From the NCBI GenBank assembly GCA_032718475.1, contig JAUCBJ010009156.1, positions 25,493 to 89,492 of the forward strand: a DNA stretch of 64,000 nt, read 5' to 3'. The notes below the pieces were generated by a model. That model was not told where the DNA came from, did no database searches, and saw nothing but the letters and a program-made list of their open reading frames with translations. A program made the translations under genes and the position numbers. This document shows positions 10,518-22,100 of the stretch, in pieces. Within the stretch, counting starts at the first letter, position 1, and every line of letters starts with the position of its first letter. This DNA comes from Nemertoderma westbladi. Lineage: Eukaryota > Xenacoelomorpha > Nemertodermatida > Nemertodermatidae.

Positions 10518-11028
10518 TGTTAGCTTATTCAATCCCGCTAACACCCCATAAAGTTATAAGCCGATAAGCAATATTGGGAGCCACGAGATTGGGTAATTAA
10601 CCAACTCGTGCCATCCCAATAAGAATGGGAAGGAGAAGCACACAATGAGGGTCAGGGGCCAAACCCCTAACCCAGAGAGAATAGGTGGAGTGAACGGGAA
10701 CACTCCAAAGGGCGCCAACAAGGGTATCAACCAATCAGAGGGGGGAAAGGCATCGATTAGGTAGAGTAACAAGGCCAACCGTGCAATATAGCCACTTGGC
10801 AGTAATCATACCAATTCAGTTATCTCAGTGCAATACCGGTGCTAGATTAGGTTACATAGTTTAGCTAGGGAAGGACCGGGACTTTAGTTACCGTATCCCG
10901 CCTTCCGTATACGACAATATTATCTCATATCTATATCTATATCTATATCTGCATATCCAAATATTATATACGACAAACAGCACAAACTCATTCACTCCTT
11001 ATACACGGCGGGGACGCGTGAACTAACA
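10518..11028 (+). repeat. probable LTR (about 511 bp)
   Basis: It starts TGTTAG right after a polypurine tract and ends CTAACA, a perfect 6-bp inverted pair with the usual TG...CA ends. A run of TATATC repeats near 10927-10950 could serve as an A/T-rich core promoter. Only one LTR is in view, so a direct comparison of two copies is not possible here, and the 3' border rests on the short inverted end. A near-by second GCTAACA at 10537 also pairs with the start and forms a small stem. Confidence 0.6.
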
Positions 11029-11146
11029 ACGGATAAACCGGGATCCCTCTTGGATCCCGTCACAGTAACTAAATCGAGCTGCTGCCCTAGTTAAACTGTA
11101 ACAACTGCTGCCCTAGCTAGCTGAACTCCACCGATCACCAACCGAG
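11029..11146 (+). other. leader behind the LTR
   Basis: 118 bases between the presumed LTR end and the next ATG. It contains an inverted GGGATCCCT/TTGGATCCC pair (about 11040-11058) and two copies of GCTGCCCTAG. No clear primer-binding site (TGG plus tRNA match) touches the LTR end; TGGATCCCGTC at 11050 is the only TGG-led candidate. Confidence 0.4.
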
Positions 11147-12061
11147 ATGAGTCAGTCGGGAGAGATAACACCGACGCGGACCCCGGACGAAGAGCTAACG
11201 ATCCGCGAGGCCGCAACCAGGCGATATAGGCCCACGACGCCGGACCCATCGGTAACGGGTCATCCGGCAGTTCAGGACGAGGGGGGCCTGGAACCCGAGG
11301 TCGAGCCGAGAGGAAGAGAGAGCGAGACGGAGGGAGACGGAGACGAGTCGACACAAGGCGGGGGTCGACGCACCGGTGTCGCCGGCCAGCCACAGGCCGA
11401 GGGCGACGAACGGGCCACCGAAACGGCGACGGTGGGGCCGACGGTGCGGCCCCGGACGCAGAGAGACGAAGGAGATATCGGTACCGATGTCGCCGGCCAG
11501 CCACAGGCCGAGGGCGACGGACGGCCCGCCGGAACGGCGACGGTGGGGCCGCCGGTACGACGTCGGACCCGGAGAGACGGAAGAGAGATCGGCGACGAGG
11601 ACGTCGGGGTTTCTGATCGACTTCGACGGGCCTACAACGCGACCCAGAGACTACTAAAGGACGCTAAGAAGGAAGGGGCGAAGATAGACGAGGTGAGACT
11701 GAGGAAACGACTAGGTGAGTCGGATAGACACTTTAATTACCTAATGCGTTTTGGGCAGAGAGAACTAGCCGAGGAGAGAGCGAAAGGGATTGCCAGTGAA
11801 CTGTTCGAACTATGGGAATGTGGGAGTATGGAACCTAGCGTAGCGTCAGTGTACATAGGGCCATACTTGGTCGATGCCCGGGGAGTAAAATTAGTGGGTT
11901 GGAGGGGACCAGAAGGGGGCGAATCCGAGGTTAACCCCGAGGATTCGGCCTCATCGGTCGGAGAAAGTTCCGGGAAGCGGGGGAAAGTTAGTAGGTCGGG
12001 AAGGCGGAGGGAGTCCATCGAAACCCTAATTCAAAGTGGAAATGGAGGCCCAAAACCTTAA
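11147..12061 (+). CDS. 304-aa ORF downstream of the LTR, possibly the N-terminal part of gag from a joined element copy
   Basis: An ORF with the GC-rich, Glu/Gly/Arg-rich style of the retroelement. The N-terminal half is low complexity and carries a tandem repeat of about 110 bases (each copy starting VAGQPQAEGD, at about 11377 and 11488). Residues about 160-250 look helical and folded (RLRRAYNATQRLLKDAKKEG to FELWECGSMEPSVASVYIG). There are no zinc knuckles or catalytic motifs. It lies just where gag should start behind an LTR and leader, so I infer the start of gag of a second, tandem or recombined copy. Its last five codons lie in a foldback repeat, so the frame is probably cut short. No sequence match to a known family is recognised. 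Confidence 0.45.
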   Translation: MSQSGEITPTRTPDEELTIREAATRRYRPTTPDPSVTGHPAVQDEGGLEPEVEPRGRESETEGDGDESTQGGGRRTGVAGQPQAEGDERATETATVGPTVRPRTQRDEGDIGTDVAGQPQAEGDGRPAGTATVGPPVRRRTRRDGREIGDEDVGVSDRLRRAYNATQRLLKDAKKEGAKIDEVRLRKRLGESDRHFNYLMRFGQRELAEERAKGIASELFELWECGSMEPSVASVYIGPYLVDARGVKLVGWRGPEGGESEVNPEDSASSVGESSGKRGKVSRSGRRRESIETLIQSGNGGPKP

Positions 12062-12189
12062 GTAAAACTGTCATGTAACCCCAACCTTAAATATTTTGGA
12101 TCCTAAATTCCACAAAATTTCTTAGATTAGAGCATGGGACTTTAAGGTTATAGGGTTACTAATGACTGTTTTAATTAGGGTTTGGGCCT
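12046..12189. repeat. foldback (MITE-like) repeat
   Basis: Two arms of about 50 bases (AGGCCCAAAACCTTAAG... and its near complement ending ...GGGTTTGGGCCT) surround a loop of about 45 bases. Within the arms, AAAACTGTCAT pairs with ATGACTGTTTT and CAACCTTAAA with TTTAAGGTT. Identity between arms is roughly 85 percent. It supplies the stop of the ORF before it. Confidence 0.7.
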
Positions 12190-12279
12190 GACCAACTAAC
12201 CCAACCACAAAAATAAACGCCTAGGACACCGGCAGCGTTCTTAATGCAGCTGCTTCCAGCATGTCCATTATAGATAGAT

Positions 12280-12562
12280 AATTGAAACCTGAAAAAGGTG
12301 GACAGTCCAATCACTAATAAATAGCATTGCTTTAATACGTTTCTGATTGGTCAGGCTATTATCTATGTTTTTTGTGCATGTGTCCAGTCCACCTTTCACC
12401 TTTTTCAAACACACATCTTATTCCCAATTATGTAACTAAGAAAGCGAAAACTTGAAAAAGGTGGACAGACCAATTGCTACAAACTGCTTTACATAATACG
12501 TTTCTGATTGGTCTGTCCGTTGTCCATGTTTTCTGTACATAGTCCACCTTTTTCAAACACCC
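12280..12562. repeat. two tandem MITE-like copies with inverted ends
   Basis: Two related units (about 12283-12412 and 12447-12562) each begin with GAAAAAGGTGGACAG and end with the complement CCACCTTTTTCAAACAC; inside both is TAATACGTTTCTGATTGGTC. The arms pair with each other, so each unit is a small foldback element. No coding potential. Confidence 0.75.
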
Positions 12563-12965
12563 CCTGTCAGCCTGTATACACCCTGTACACTCTGGACTAC
12601 AAACCCGCCAGCTGACAAGCAACAGAAGAACCTACTGCAGTAGTGCAGTACTGGCTACTGCTGTACTGCAACTGCACAACTCTGCAACTGTAGTAGTACT
12701 GTAGTACAGTAGTAGGCCTACTGACAGACTGAACTGCTGAACTATGCGATAATGAATAATTAATTTGGAGATAACAGAAAAACAGGATAAACTCGTAACT
12801 CTCTAATTTATGTTCCCAGTTCCAGTTGGCCGTACCGTGCCGGTACAGCGGTACTGTCTGACTGTTATGTAGCAGTCAGACAGCAAGACAATACCGATAC
12901 AAAATACCAGCTGAACAGTGCGGCTGGCTTCGATAGCCTAACACCTGAATTCCGCAAGTGGTAAG
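12563..12965 (+). promoter_or_regulatory. upstream region of the BACE-like gene
   Basis: About 400 bases that should hold the promoter and 5' UTR. It has short runs of CTGTACTGCAG-like words and a CGGTACAGCGGTACTG stretch. I see no clear TATA box or start signal. The ATG at 12966 has A at -3 (AAGATGG). Confidence 0.35.
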
Positions 12966-13142
12966 ATGGAGATTTTGTTGCGGATTCTATGTTTGTTACT
13001 GTTTAGTAATTGCCAATTTAATTGTCAGTCGAACAACAACGCCGTCGCCAATGATTCATCGAGTTTGTATTCGGTTGATATGGGAGGTTTATCTGGCGCT
13101 GGTTATTATGTCGGAGTATCGATTGGAACGCCACCGCAAAAG
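12966..13142 (+). CDS. BACE: BACE-like exon 1
   Basis: 59 codons, phase 0 at its end. It encodes a hydrophobic signal peptide (MEILLRILCLLLFSNCQF), a short pro-segment and the first strand GAGYYVGVSIGTPPQK. The donor is AAG|GTAGGT at 13143. Confidence 0.88.
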
Positions 13143-16100
13143 GTAGGTCAGTAGGTAGGCCTACCCAGGGCTGGCAAAGTAGGTTTTTGTAAACCTAGGT
13201 TTTTGTAGGTTTTTGTCAAAAACCTAAAATTTGAAAAAAGCCTAAAACTAGGTTTTTAGGTTTTTGATTTTTCATCTTTAATTTGCCTTTTAATTTCATT
13301 TGTACACTCAAAACAACTGAACAAGTATACTTGCATTGTCAGCTGATGAGTTCGTTCCAGTCCAGTCCAGTTGTCTTGTCACTACTGACAAGCTGACTGT
13401 TGCAAGGGTCCTACTAATTACCCCAACCTACCACAATCTACCCCAACCTACCACAATCTACCGCAATCTACCCCAACAATTCGATAGAGGCATTTAATTA
13501 CCACAATATTATTTTACATTGGTATCTAATTACCACAATATACAGAACTCAAGTGTCTATTTACCACAAGACTACACTGCATCTAATTACCACAATATTA
13601 TTTTTTATTTTACATTGGCATCTAATTACCACAATATATAGAACGCAAGTGTCAGAGTGTCTATTTACCACAAGACTACACTGCATCTAATTACCACAAT
13701 ATTATTTTACAATGGCATCTAATTACCACAATATACAGAACTCAAGTGTCTATTTACCACAAGACTACACTGCATCTAATTACCACAATATTATTTTACA
13801 TTGGCATCTAATTACCACAATATACAGAACTCAGTGTCTATTTACCACAAGACTACACTGCATCTAATTACCACAATATTATTTTACATTGGCATCTAAT
13901 TACCACAATATACAGAACTCAAGTGTCTATTTACCACAAGACTACACTGCATCTAATTACCACAATATTATTTTACATTGGCATCTAATTACCACAATAT
14001 ACAGAACTCAAGTGTCTATTTACCACAAGACTACACTGCATCTAATTACCACAATATTATTTTACATTGGCATCTAATTACCACATTATACAGAACTCAA
14101 AATAATGTAAAAATGTAAAATATAAAATGTAAAATAATATTGTGGTAATTAGATGCTGTGTAGTCTTGTGGTAAATAGACACTTGAGTTCTGTATATTGT
14201 GGTAATTAGATGCCAATGTAAAATAATATTGTGGTAATTAGATGCAGTGTAGTCTTGTGGTAAATAGACACTTGCGTTCTGTATATTGTGGTAATTAGAC
14301 ACCAATGTAAAATAATATTGTGGTAATTAGATGCAGTGTAGTCTTGTGGTAAATAGACACTTGCGTTCTGTATATTGTGGTAATTAGACGCCATTGTAAA
14401 ATAATATTGTGGTAATTAGATGCCTCTATCGAATTGTTGGGGTAGATTGCGGTAGATTGTGGTAGGTTGGGGTAGATTGTGGTAGGTTGGGGTAATTAGT
14501 AGGACCGACAAAAACCTAGCGAAAACCTTCAAAAACCTGCAAAAACCTTCCAAAAACCTACAAAAACCTTGCAAAAACCTAAAACCTAAAAATTTTTCTG
14601 AAAAACCTATGGTTTTTGCCAGCCCTGGGCCTACCTACAGACAGAGGTGCAGCCAATTGCAGAATTGGTGCAGGCGCAGCCGCAGGACTGCAGCCCTGCA
14701 GGGGTGGGCTCTGGGCTGAGGTGGGGTGGGTTGGCAGGTTGGGTTGATGTTCATGTCCGATTCCGAAATTCCACAAACATTGTCTCATCATTGACCAATA
14801 CGTGAATTGTAGTGGTAGATATGACGCGCTGACGCGACGTCTAAGAAGGTGAGTGAATGTTTACTTTGAACTTTATACTGTTATACCGGTAGACAACAAT
14901 AACTTAGATTGGCCTATTAACGCTACGGAAACTGAGTGAAGGAATAAAATCAAAGAGCCTTCCTGCAATGTAGACATTTATCAACTTCAAGAAAGCATTC
15001 GTCTGAGATTGACTCCATCCATAGCTGCATAGAATTTCCAGCAAAATGCTTGAAATTTTAAGAGCTTAGGCCCTATGAATTATCAGATGCAATCGTTGCT
15101 GACATTCGATTATTATATTGTGATACAGACAGAAGCTCAGGTACTTTCACCAGATGGTGAAACTAGGTTCTTCTCAATCCTGGCTGGTCTACTGCAACTG
15201 CTGCAAGGCGACACATTGGCTTCGTTACCATTTAGTGTTTATAATTGTAAAGGGTTATGAATGAACCATCAGTCTGCTTTTTAATACGAGTTCAGATGCA
15301 CAGCTTCTACTGAACAAAGTGGAAAGGGCTGCTAAGGAGGTTGGATTGCATAAAGAATACATGACTTTTAATGTTTCATGGAAACTATTTCACCAAACTT
15401 TATAATACAGTAATAATCCACTAAGTGAAGTTTATGACTTCCAGTACCTTGCTTTATAAATAAAAAAAGAAAACTTTAGTTAGGAAAGCAAAGGCATGGA
15501 AGCGAACGGTTATGAGACCAACTTGAAAGGGATACTGAACTTGGGAGAAAGGAAAGTGCAACTATGGAGAATCGGGAAGCCTGGAAGGATCTCATTTCCA
15601 CTGAACTAGATTGCTCGACGTAGTAGTATAGGCCCCCAGATTCCATGAAATTCTGTATAGGTCTATACATTGGATTGGTGCTTGAATTTATATGCAGTTT
15701 GGCAAACAGTGTAAAAATTTATGGTTATTAATTGATTATGTATCCGTTTTTTTTTAATTTAGAGAGATAGCCTGGTTTGTTTGTTTATCATACTGCTTAA
15801 AGCAGAAAATGTCAACACATTTTTTATGTTAAAAAAGTATCACTAACTTTAAAATCTTATGCACGTTATGCTGATATGTATATTGAAAGATTGAAATATT
15901 ATATTTGAAACTCAAATAATGCGATACGTGTTTCGGTTATTGGCGTAGATTAATGGGATATCAATACACTTATACATTACTCAATTAATTTACTCAATTA
16001 CTGTATTTACTTTCATGTACTTTAATTTTTCTATTTCTTCCCTCATCACAACTGTCTGTAATTATTCCAACTATACCGAGAAGGAATAGCGTTATTGCAC

Positions 16101-19100
16101 ACAATCCGCAAATTATGAACAAAGCCGGAATATGGAGGGATGGAGCTGATTGAGTTTTACTTCGTGGGGGTTCATATTTATTTTCACTCCGAATAATAGA
16201 TACGTTAAACTTAATTGTTGTGTGTCTCTCTCCATCGACGTTCACGATTCGGTCTCCTTTAATTGTTGCTGAGTACACTCCTTCAACCGTAAACTTTCTT
16301 TCCAATACTCTATTATTGCTCCCATAATTAATTAGTTCACCATCGGGCGCGTACCATAAGAATTGCACCGGACTGGCAGTCATCACGTCATCCAGACTGT
16401 TTCCATGGAAACCCCACTTGATGATGACTTTTGATGTAGTGCTTGCGAATACCTGATTCGATTTACTATCAAGTGATCGTGTTTGAATACCGCGGGCATC
16501 CTGAATTAGTTTCAGTTCTAACTCAGTTACAAGCAGATTTGTTTTTACTACCGGTACTTTAAAATATTGCGTCTCCATCTCACAAACATATTGACCTTTC
16601 ACTTCTTTCCTTGTATCTAAGTTAAATACAGATTCGTTACTAACAGATTTCCTTGCGTCATTGATGTAATACCATTTAACTTTTGGTTCCGGATTTGCTC
16701 TATCGTAATTACATTGTAAAGTGAAAACTCCTGTGATGTTAGATTTCTTAGTTTCATTGCTGTATTGATATGTAACATTATGTGTCATCAGAATAAATAT
16801 GGCGGAGATGAGGTTTCCCTTTGTGTCAGTTATGTTGATGTTGTTTGGGGGAAAGACAGCGGTAACGGTTACAGAGCAGTGTGGAGTTGGTAGAAGAGGT
16901 GGGAGAGCAACATGCTTGGCGACACAAGTAAAGGTTAAATTCCTTCGCAAGGTGATTGAGTCGATGTTATGGGAAGTGTTTGGGATACTGAAATACAATT
17001 GGGAAGCTTTTCCTTCTGGTGTTTTTACATCATGTTTTCTGATTGTAGAGAATTCTATTTGGTCTGTGTTTCCGGTGAATGCATCTTCTATATCGTTTTT
17101 ATTTAATTTTGGCAGGATTTTATCCGAATTGTATAAAAAGCAATTCACCGGCCTCCAAGTATCCCTCATGTACGGAACGATACAGGTTGTAACGTTATCC
17201 GCAGCACTTTCTCCGATGTAACTTATAGGACAAATACACCTAAGTTGCCAGGATTGAGGCACGTAATTGAGACAGTCCACACCATTGCTACTATGCTTCA
17301 TTGTTTGGATCGTGCATGGGTCTAGTGTTCTCATTAGTCTTTTTGAAGTCCGCTGAGAATGATTAAAGTAATTTACATAAGATATATCACTAGTGAGGTT
17401 TTTGAATACACACTTATTATCAGAATGGTAGTATGCTTTAACAATAGATTTCCTTTTTTCAGCAACCTTAGACGGGGCGTTGTACACTATTTCTGCCAGT
17501 TCCCGCGTCACTTCATTGATAAACTCATCAAACGATATAACCCCCCCATTTATGTCTTTATAACCCCTGTTAATTTCTAGAATATTACTTCTCTGCGTTA
17601 ACGATGCCTCATCTGGTATAATTTTCCTATGGGACAGCTTGCTGTTGCAAGGGGAAGAACTTTTACCTTCATTACCACCCTGGTCATGAAACTGCCGAGT
17701 TATCCAGTTCAGTTTATCGTCGTACCTGAACAATATCTTCATGCAGAATGTTTCGTTAGTTCCGAATACTGCCAAAGTATAGGAGTCGTTGTTTAGTGCG
17801 TCGTCCAGGCAACTATCATGAACTAAATAGCGAGCCCCTATAGCGAAGCCGAAGGCAGATGTTTCGTATTTAAAATTAGAGTAGTTGGTTGATAACATGA
17901 TGTTGTTTATGTTGTTGATGTAGCTGTCGATCTCATCTCGAACACTCCACCGATTGGATTCATCACCACATTCGGAAAGTCCCTCATCGATAATAAAGTG
18001 GTCAAGAAAGGATTTATCTGCACCCACATGCATTACACATGTCGTTATGTCGTAAGGGTATGTTTTGAACTTTGCTGAGGTGTGATATTGCCTAGTGAGT
18101 CCAGATGGTTGACCTTTGTGTGTGATTTTATCTGTAACGTTTGGACACTTGAATATTATAGGTGATGTTCCATCAGTTCCATCCAAACTAAAATACCAAT
18201 CCATTCCTGATAACTTTTCCTCGCAACCATTTTGGATTTTTTCCCCATTTGGTTTCCGTAGACCAGAAATTAATATTATGCTTACTAGCAACTCGTAAAT
18301 CATTGTATATATATAATTTAGTGTAGGTTTCTGGTTTATATTATAATAATCAATGACTGGAACAATTGTAATCGATATACACCATGTCCCATAATATAGT
18401 GTCGTAATTCAGTGACACCCCCCCCCCCCCCCCCTCCCCCTAATTTTTCTACAAATCTTAATGAGATTGCATGAAATTTGAAACAGAGATAGTTTCACCT
18501 CCCGACCACTGACTGGGTGAGCCAGAATTTTTATTTTTAGAATCTTTAGCTACAAGCGTTTAAAAAAGTGTCTCCAGCGATATTACACCAGTTACACCGC
18601 AGTTATTCTTCTACCTTATAGCTGTTTGTTGGTACCAATGAAAAGCTGGCCATGCAAGGATTCCAAATATGTAACACAATTTGAATTTCGTTGAAAAATA
18701 GCTGAGATATGGGCGTTCAAATGTTGCATGGTTTTGCAACGACGCGAGGCTATTTTATTCTATTTAATAAATAAACCATGTTCTGGAACATTTTTTAAAT
18801 GTAGGAATAGCTACTTAATAGTATGATTAAAGATGTAATGCATTGTTGCCCAGCTACGTTTTGGATAAACAAAATATTCCAGATTGTGATGTATTTATTA
18901 AACAGAATAAATAGCCTCGCGTAGGTGCATAACCATGCAAAATTTGAACGCCCATATCTCAGCTATTTTTCAACGAAATTCAAATTGTGTTACATATTTG
19001 GAATCCCTGCACGGCCAGCTTTCCACTAGTACCAACAAATCACTAAAAAAGTTTGAAGAATAACTGCGGTGTAACTGGTGCAATATCGACGAAGACACTT

Positions 19101-22100
19101 TTTTTAGACGATTGTAGCTAAAGAATGAAAGCAAAAATGAAACTTCTGACTCACCCACTAAGGAGGAGGGAGGTGAAACTAACTCTGTTTCAAATTTCAT
19201 GCAATCTCATTACGATTTGTAGAAAAATTGGCTGGAGTTCCGCCCGTGGCTACATTTTGATCATAATAGTTCCGCCCGTGGCTACATTTTGTTCTTATAG
19301 TTCCGACCGTGGCTACATTATGTTCTTACAGTTCCACCCATGGCCACTTTGTTCTTATAGTTCCGCCCGTGGCTACATTAAGTTCTTATAGTTCCGCCCA
19401 CGGCTACATTTTGTCCTTATAGTTACGCCCGTGGCTACATTTTGTTCTTATAGTTCCGCCCATGGCTACATTATGTTCTTATAGTTCCGCCCGTGGCTAC
19501 ATTAAGTTCTTATAGTTCCGCCCGTGGCTACATTTTGTCCTTATAGTTCCGCCCGTGGCTACATTTTGTTCTTATAGTTCCGCCCGTAGCTACATTTTGT
19601 TCTTATAGTTCCGCCCGTGGCTACATTTTGTCCTTATAGTTCCGCCCGTGGCTACATTTTGTTCTTATAGTTCCGCCCACGGCTACATTTTGTTCTTATG
19701 GTTCCGCCCGTAGCTACATTTTGTTCTTATAGTTCCGCCCGTGGCTATATTTTGTTCTTATAGTTCCGCCCCTGACTACATTAAGTTCTTATAATTACGC
19801 CCGTGGCTACATTTTGTTTTTATAGTTACGCCCGTTTCTACATTTTGTTCTTATAGTTCCGCCCATGGCTACATTTTGTTGTTATAGTTCCGCCCGTGGC
19901 TACATTTTGTTCATATAGTTCCGCCCGTGGCTACATTAAATTCTTATATTTCCGCCCGTGGCTACATTTTGTACTTATAGTTCCGCCCACTAAAAATATT
20001 TTTTTAGAATATTAGCTAATCTGCTGGCTATAATTTCAAAAAATAGAAGCTAAAAAAGTTCCGTACTCCTCCCCACTAGCTACCATAAATAATAATTTTT
20101 TTGCAGCGGGATGTTTTAGAAAATTAATATGTTAGAAAGTGCTTAAATATAGCTAGTACATTTTTTATAAACACCAGCTAACAGTATATTTTAATCAATA
20201 ACTTACATGTTCTAGAACATTTAAGACAACAAAAAATTAAAATACTTGCTAGTATAAAAATACAGTTAAAAACGCTCTACCGCCAATAAGAAAGCATGTG
20301 GCCCAGATCGTTTATATTATGAACACGCCAAACAAGCACTGCCTCTAATTATCACCATTTTAACTGCACTATTTAACCTTTGTCTCGATGCAGGTAGACT
20401 TCCGGCTATTTGGAAACAGAACTTTATAAAAATCCTATACAAAGGCAAAGGCTCTATAGCGGACCCAAACAGTAGGGTTGGTGACTCAAAAAAAAATTTA
20501 TATAAACACGATCATAAAATGTAAAAAGGTGTGCTGATCACGAATTTGAAAAAAAACCGTTTTTAAATTCATCGAGTTCCGGCTGACATTGAGGGGTTTA
20601 TACACAAGCGCGGGAAAATCTTAGTTTAAACGCTCTGATTTACTCAAGGTGAGGTCATGCAGCGAGCGGATTGTTGAAATTAGCGTGGGCCGATCTTTTC
20701 CCTTTTTATGGCACTATTTTCATAATATTTCCTTAGAAACTTCTTTTATGCTACTTTTGTTAGGTGGATATGATGACCAGGGTTCACAGAAATGTAATAA
20801 AATGTCTCTGGAATTTTTATCTTGTAGTTGCCAAGGTAACCGGGTGCAAAGTTAAAACTTGCCTGTATTTCAAGGCGACAATGGATTCTTCCCTTGAGAT
20901 TTGGTAGGTGATTAAAAGAAATCAAAGTCTATCAAAATATTTTACATTTGAATTTGTTTACATTTCCGTTGCCATGGAAATACGTATAATGAAAAATTTT
21001 AAAAATTGTCTACCAATTCTATAAAACACCATTTTTATTCGGGTTGTCAGTCTAAATAATAAGTTAAAATTGCCAACATTTTATTTTATAATTCGTCAAT
21101 TGTGAATCATATTTTTAAAAGTCAATATTTACCAATAAACTAAACTGTCCAATCAGAGAGCAAGACCTGTGATAGCATGATTTTGACATTCCAGAATATT
21201 AAATTTCGGTTAGCAATTATTAGAAATAAAGGACAGCCACCAGGCATGTTTGTTTAAAATTATATAAGTAGTAAATAGTAGCCCAATTTCTATGTGGCGG
21301 TCATAATGGGAAATTATCGTAATTCCCGTCACCATGGAAACGGGATTGAAAATAAATTTAAATTTACAATATTTTGATAGACTTTTATTCCCTTTACTCA
21401 TATACCAAATCTCAAGAACAGAATCCATTGTCGTCTTGAATTACAGGCGCTCGAAATTTGAACTTTGTACCCGGTTACCTTGGCAACTACAAGATAAAAA
21501 ATTCCAGAAAGATATTTTATTACAGTTCTATGAACCCTAGTCATCATATCCACCTAACCAAAGTTGCATAAGAGAGGTTTCTAAGAAAATATTATGAAAA
21601 TAGTGTCATAAATAGGGAAACGATCGGCCTCCGCTAATTTCAGGAATCCGCGCGCTGCATGACCTGTTATGATTTACTGTACCACTTTGTCGCTAGGCAA
21701 CGCTAACAACATTCACTAGCTAACAGCATACAGTTTACTATTGTTGGATGTAGGCTAATTTTATGCTTCTCTCTGCACTTAAAGAAAAAGAAAGAAAAAT
21801 GTTGCGGTTTAATTGGATCATTCACCAAGCTACACCTGCTTTCGATTGAAACCTGCATGAAAATATATAACGCGAAGATCGCCACAATGCTTTTCTACGC
21901 TTTTTCTTCATATAGCCGCTTTCTGAAACTCAATCACTTGTAGGAATTAGATAAAGTTAAATCGGGGTGTATTAAACGGGATCTAGGATTGCACATTTCA
22001 GCCTCCTCAACCCTGGCTTATAAACTGGTCGGAGGGGTTCTAGAAGAGCTCATCAGAAGAACGCCTCATCTTATCAAACCTAATGTCCGGGACGCTTTTG

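Larger units (their letters stand above)
1..11028 (+). mobile_element. BEL/Pao-like LTR retrotransposon, 3' part (5' end outside window)
   Basis: The order seen is gag, aspartic protease, reverse transcriptase, RNase H-like, integrase, a minisatellite, an extra exonuclease/zinc-knuckle ORF, polypurine tract and LTR. The peptidase and RT motifs, the RNase H segment with LELTAAR and NPADLLSRG, and the HHCC integrase are typical of the BEL/Pao superfamily. The 5' LTR and gag start are left of base 1. The coding DNA is GC-richer than the genes further right. There are in-frame stops in gag-pol but no frameshift, so this looks like a fairly young, dead copy. Superfamily assignment is firm; the end at 11028 is inferred from short inverted LTR ends. 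Confidence 0.85.

Noticed and set aside
14078-14394. Frames in the hAT-type palindrome (QDYTASNYHNI repeats)
   Set aside because: They follow the minisatellite unit on both strands and have no homology or start context.
16799-17221. 140-codon plus-strand frame
   Set aside because: Antisense shadow of the 769-codon membrane glycoprotein gene.
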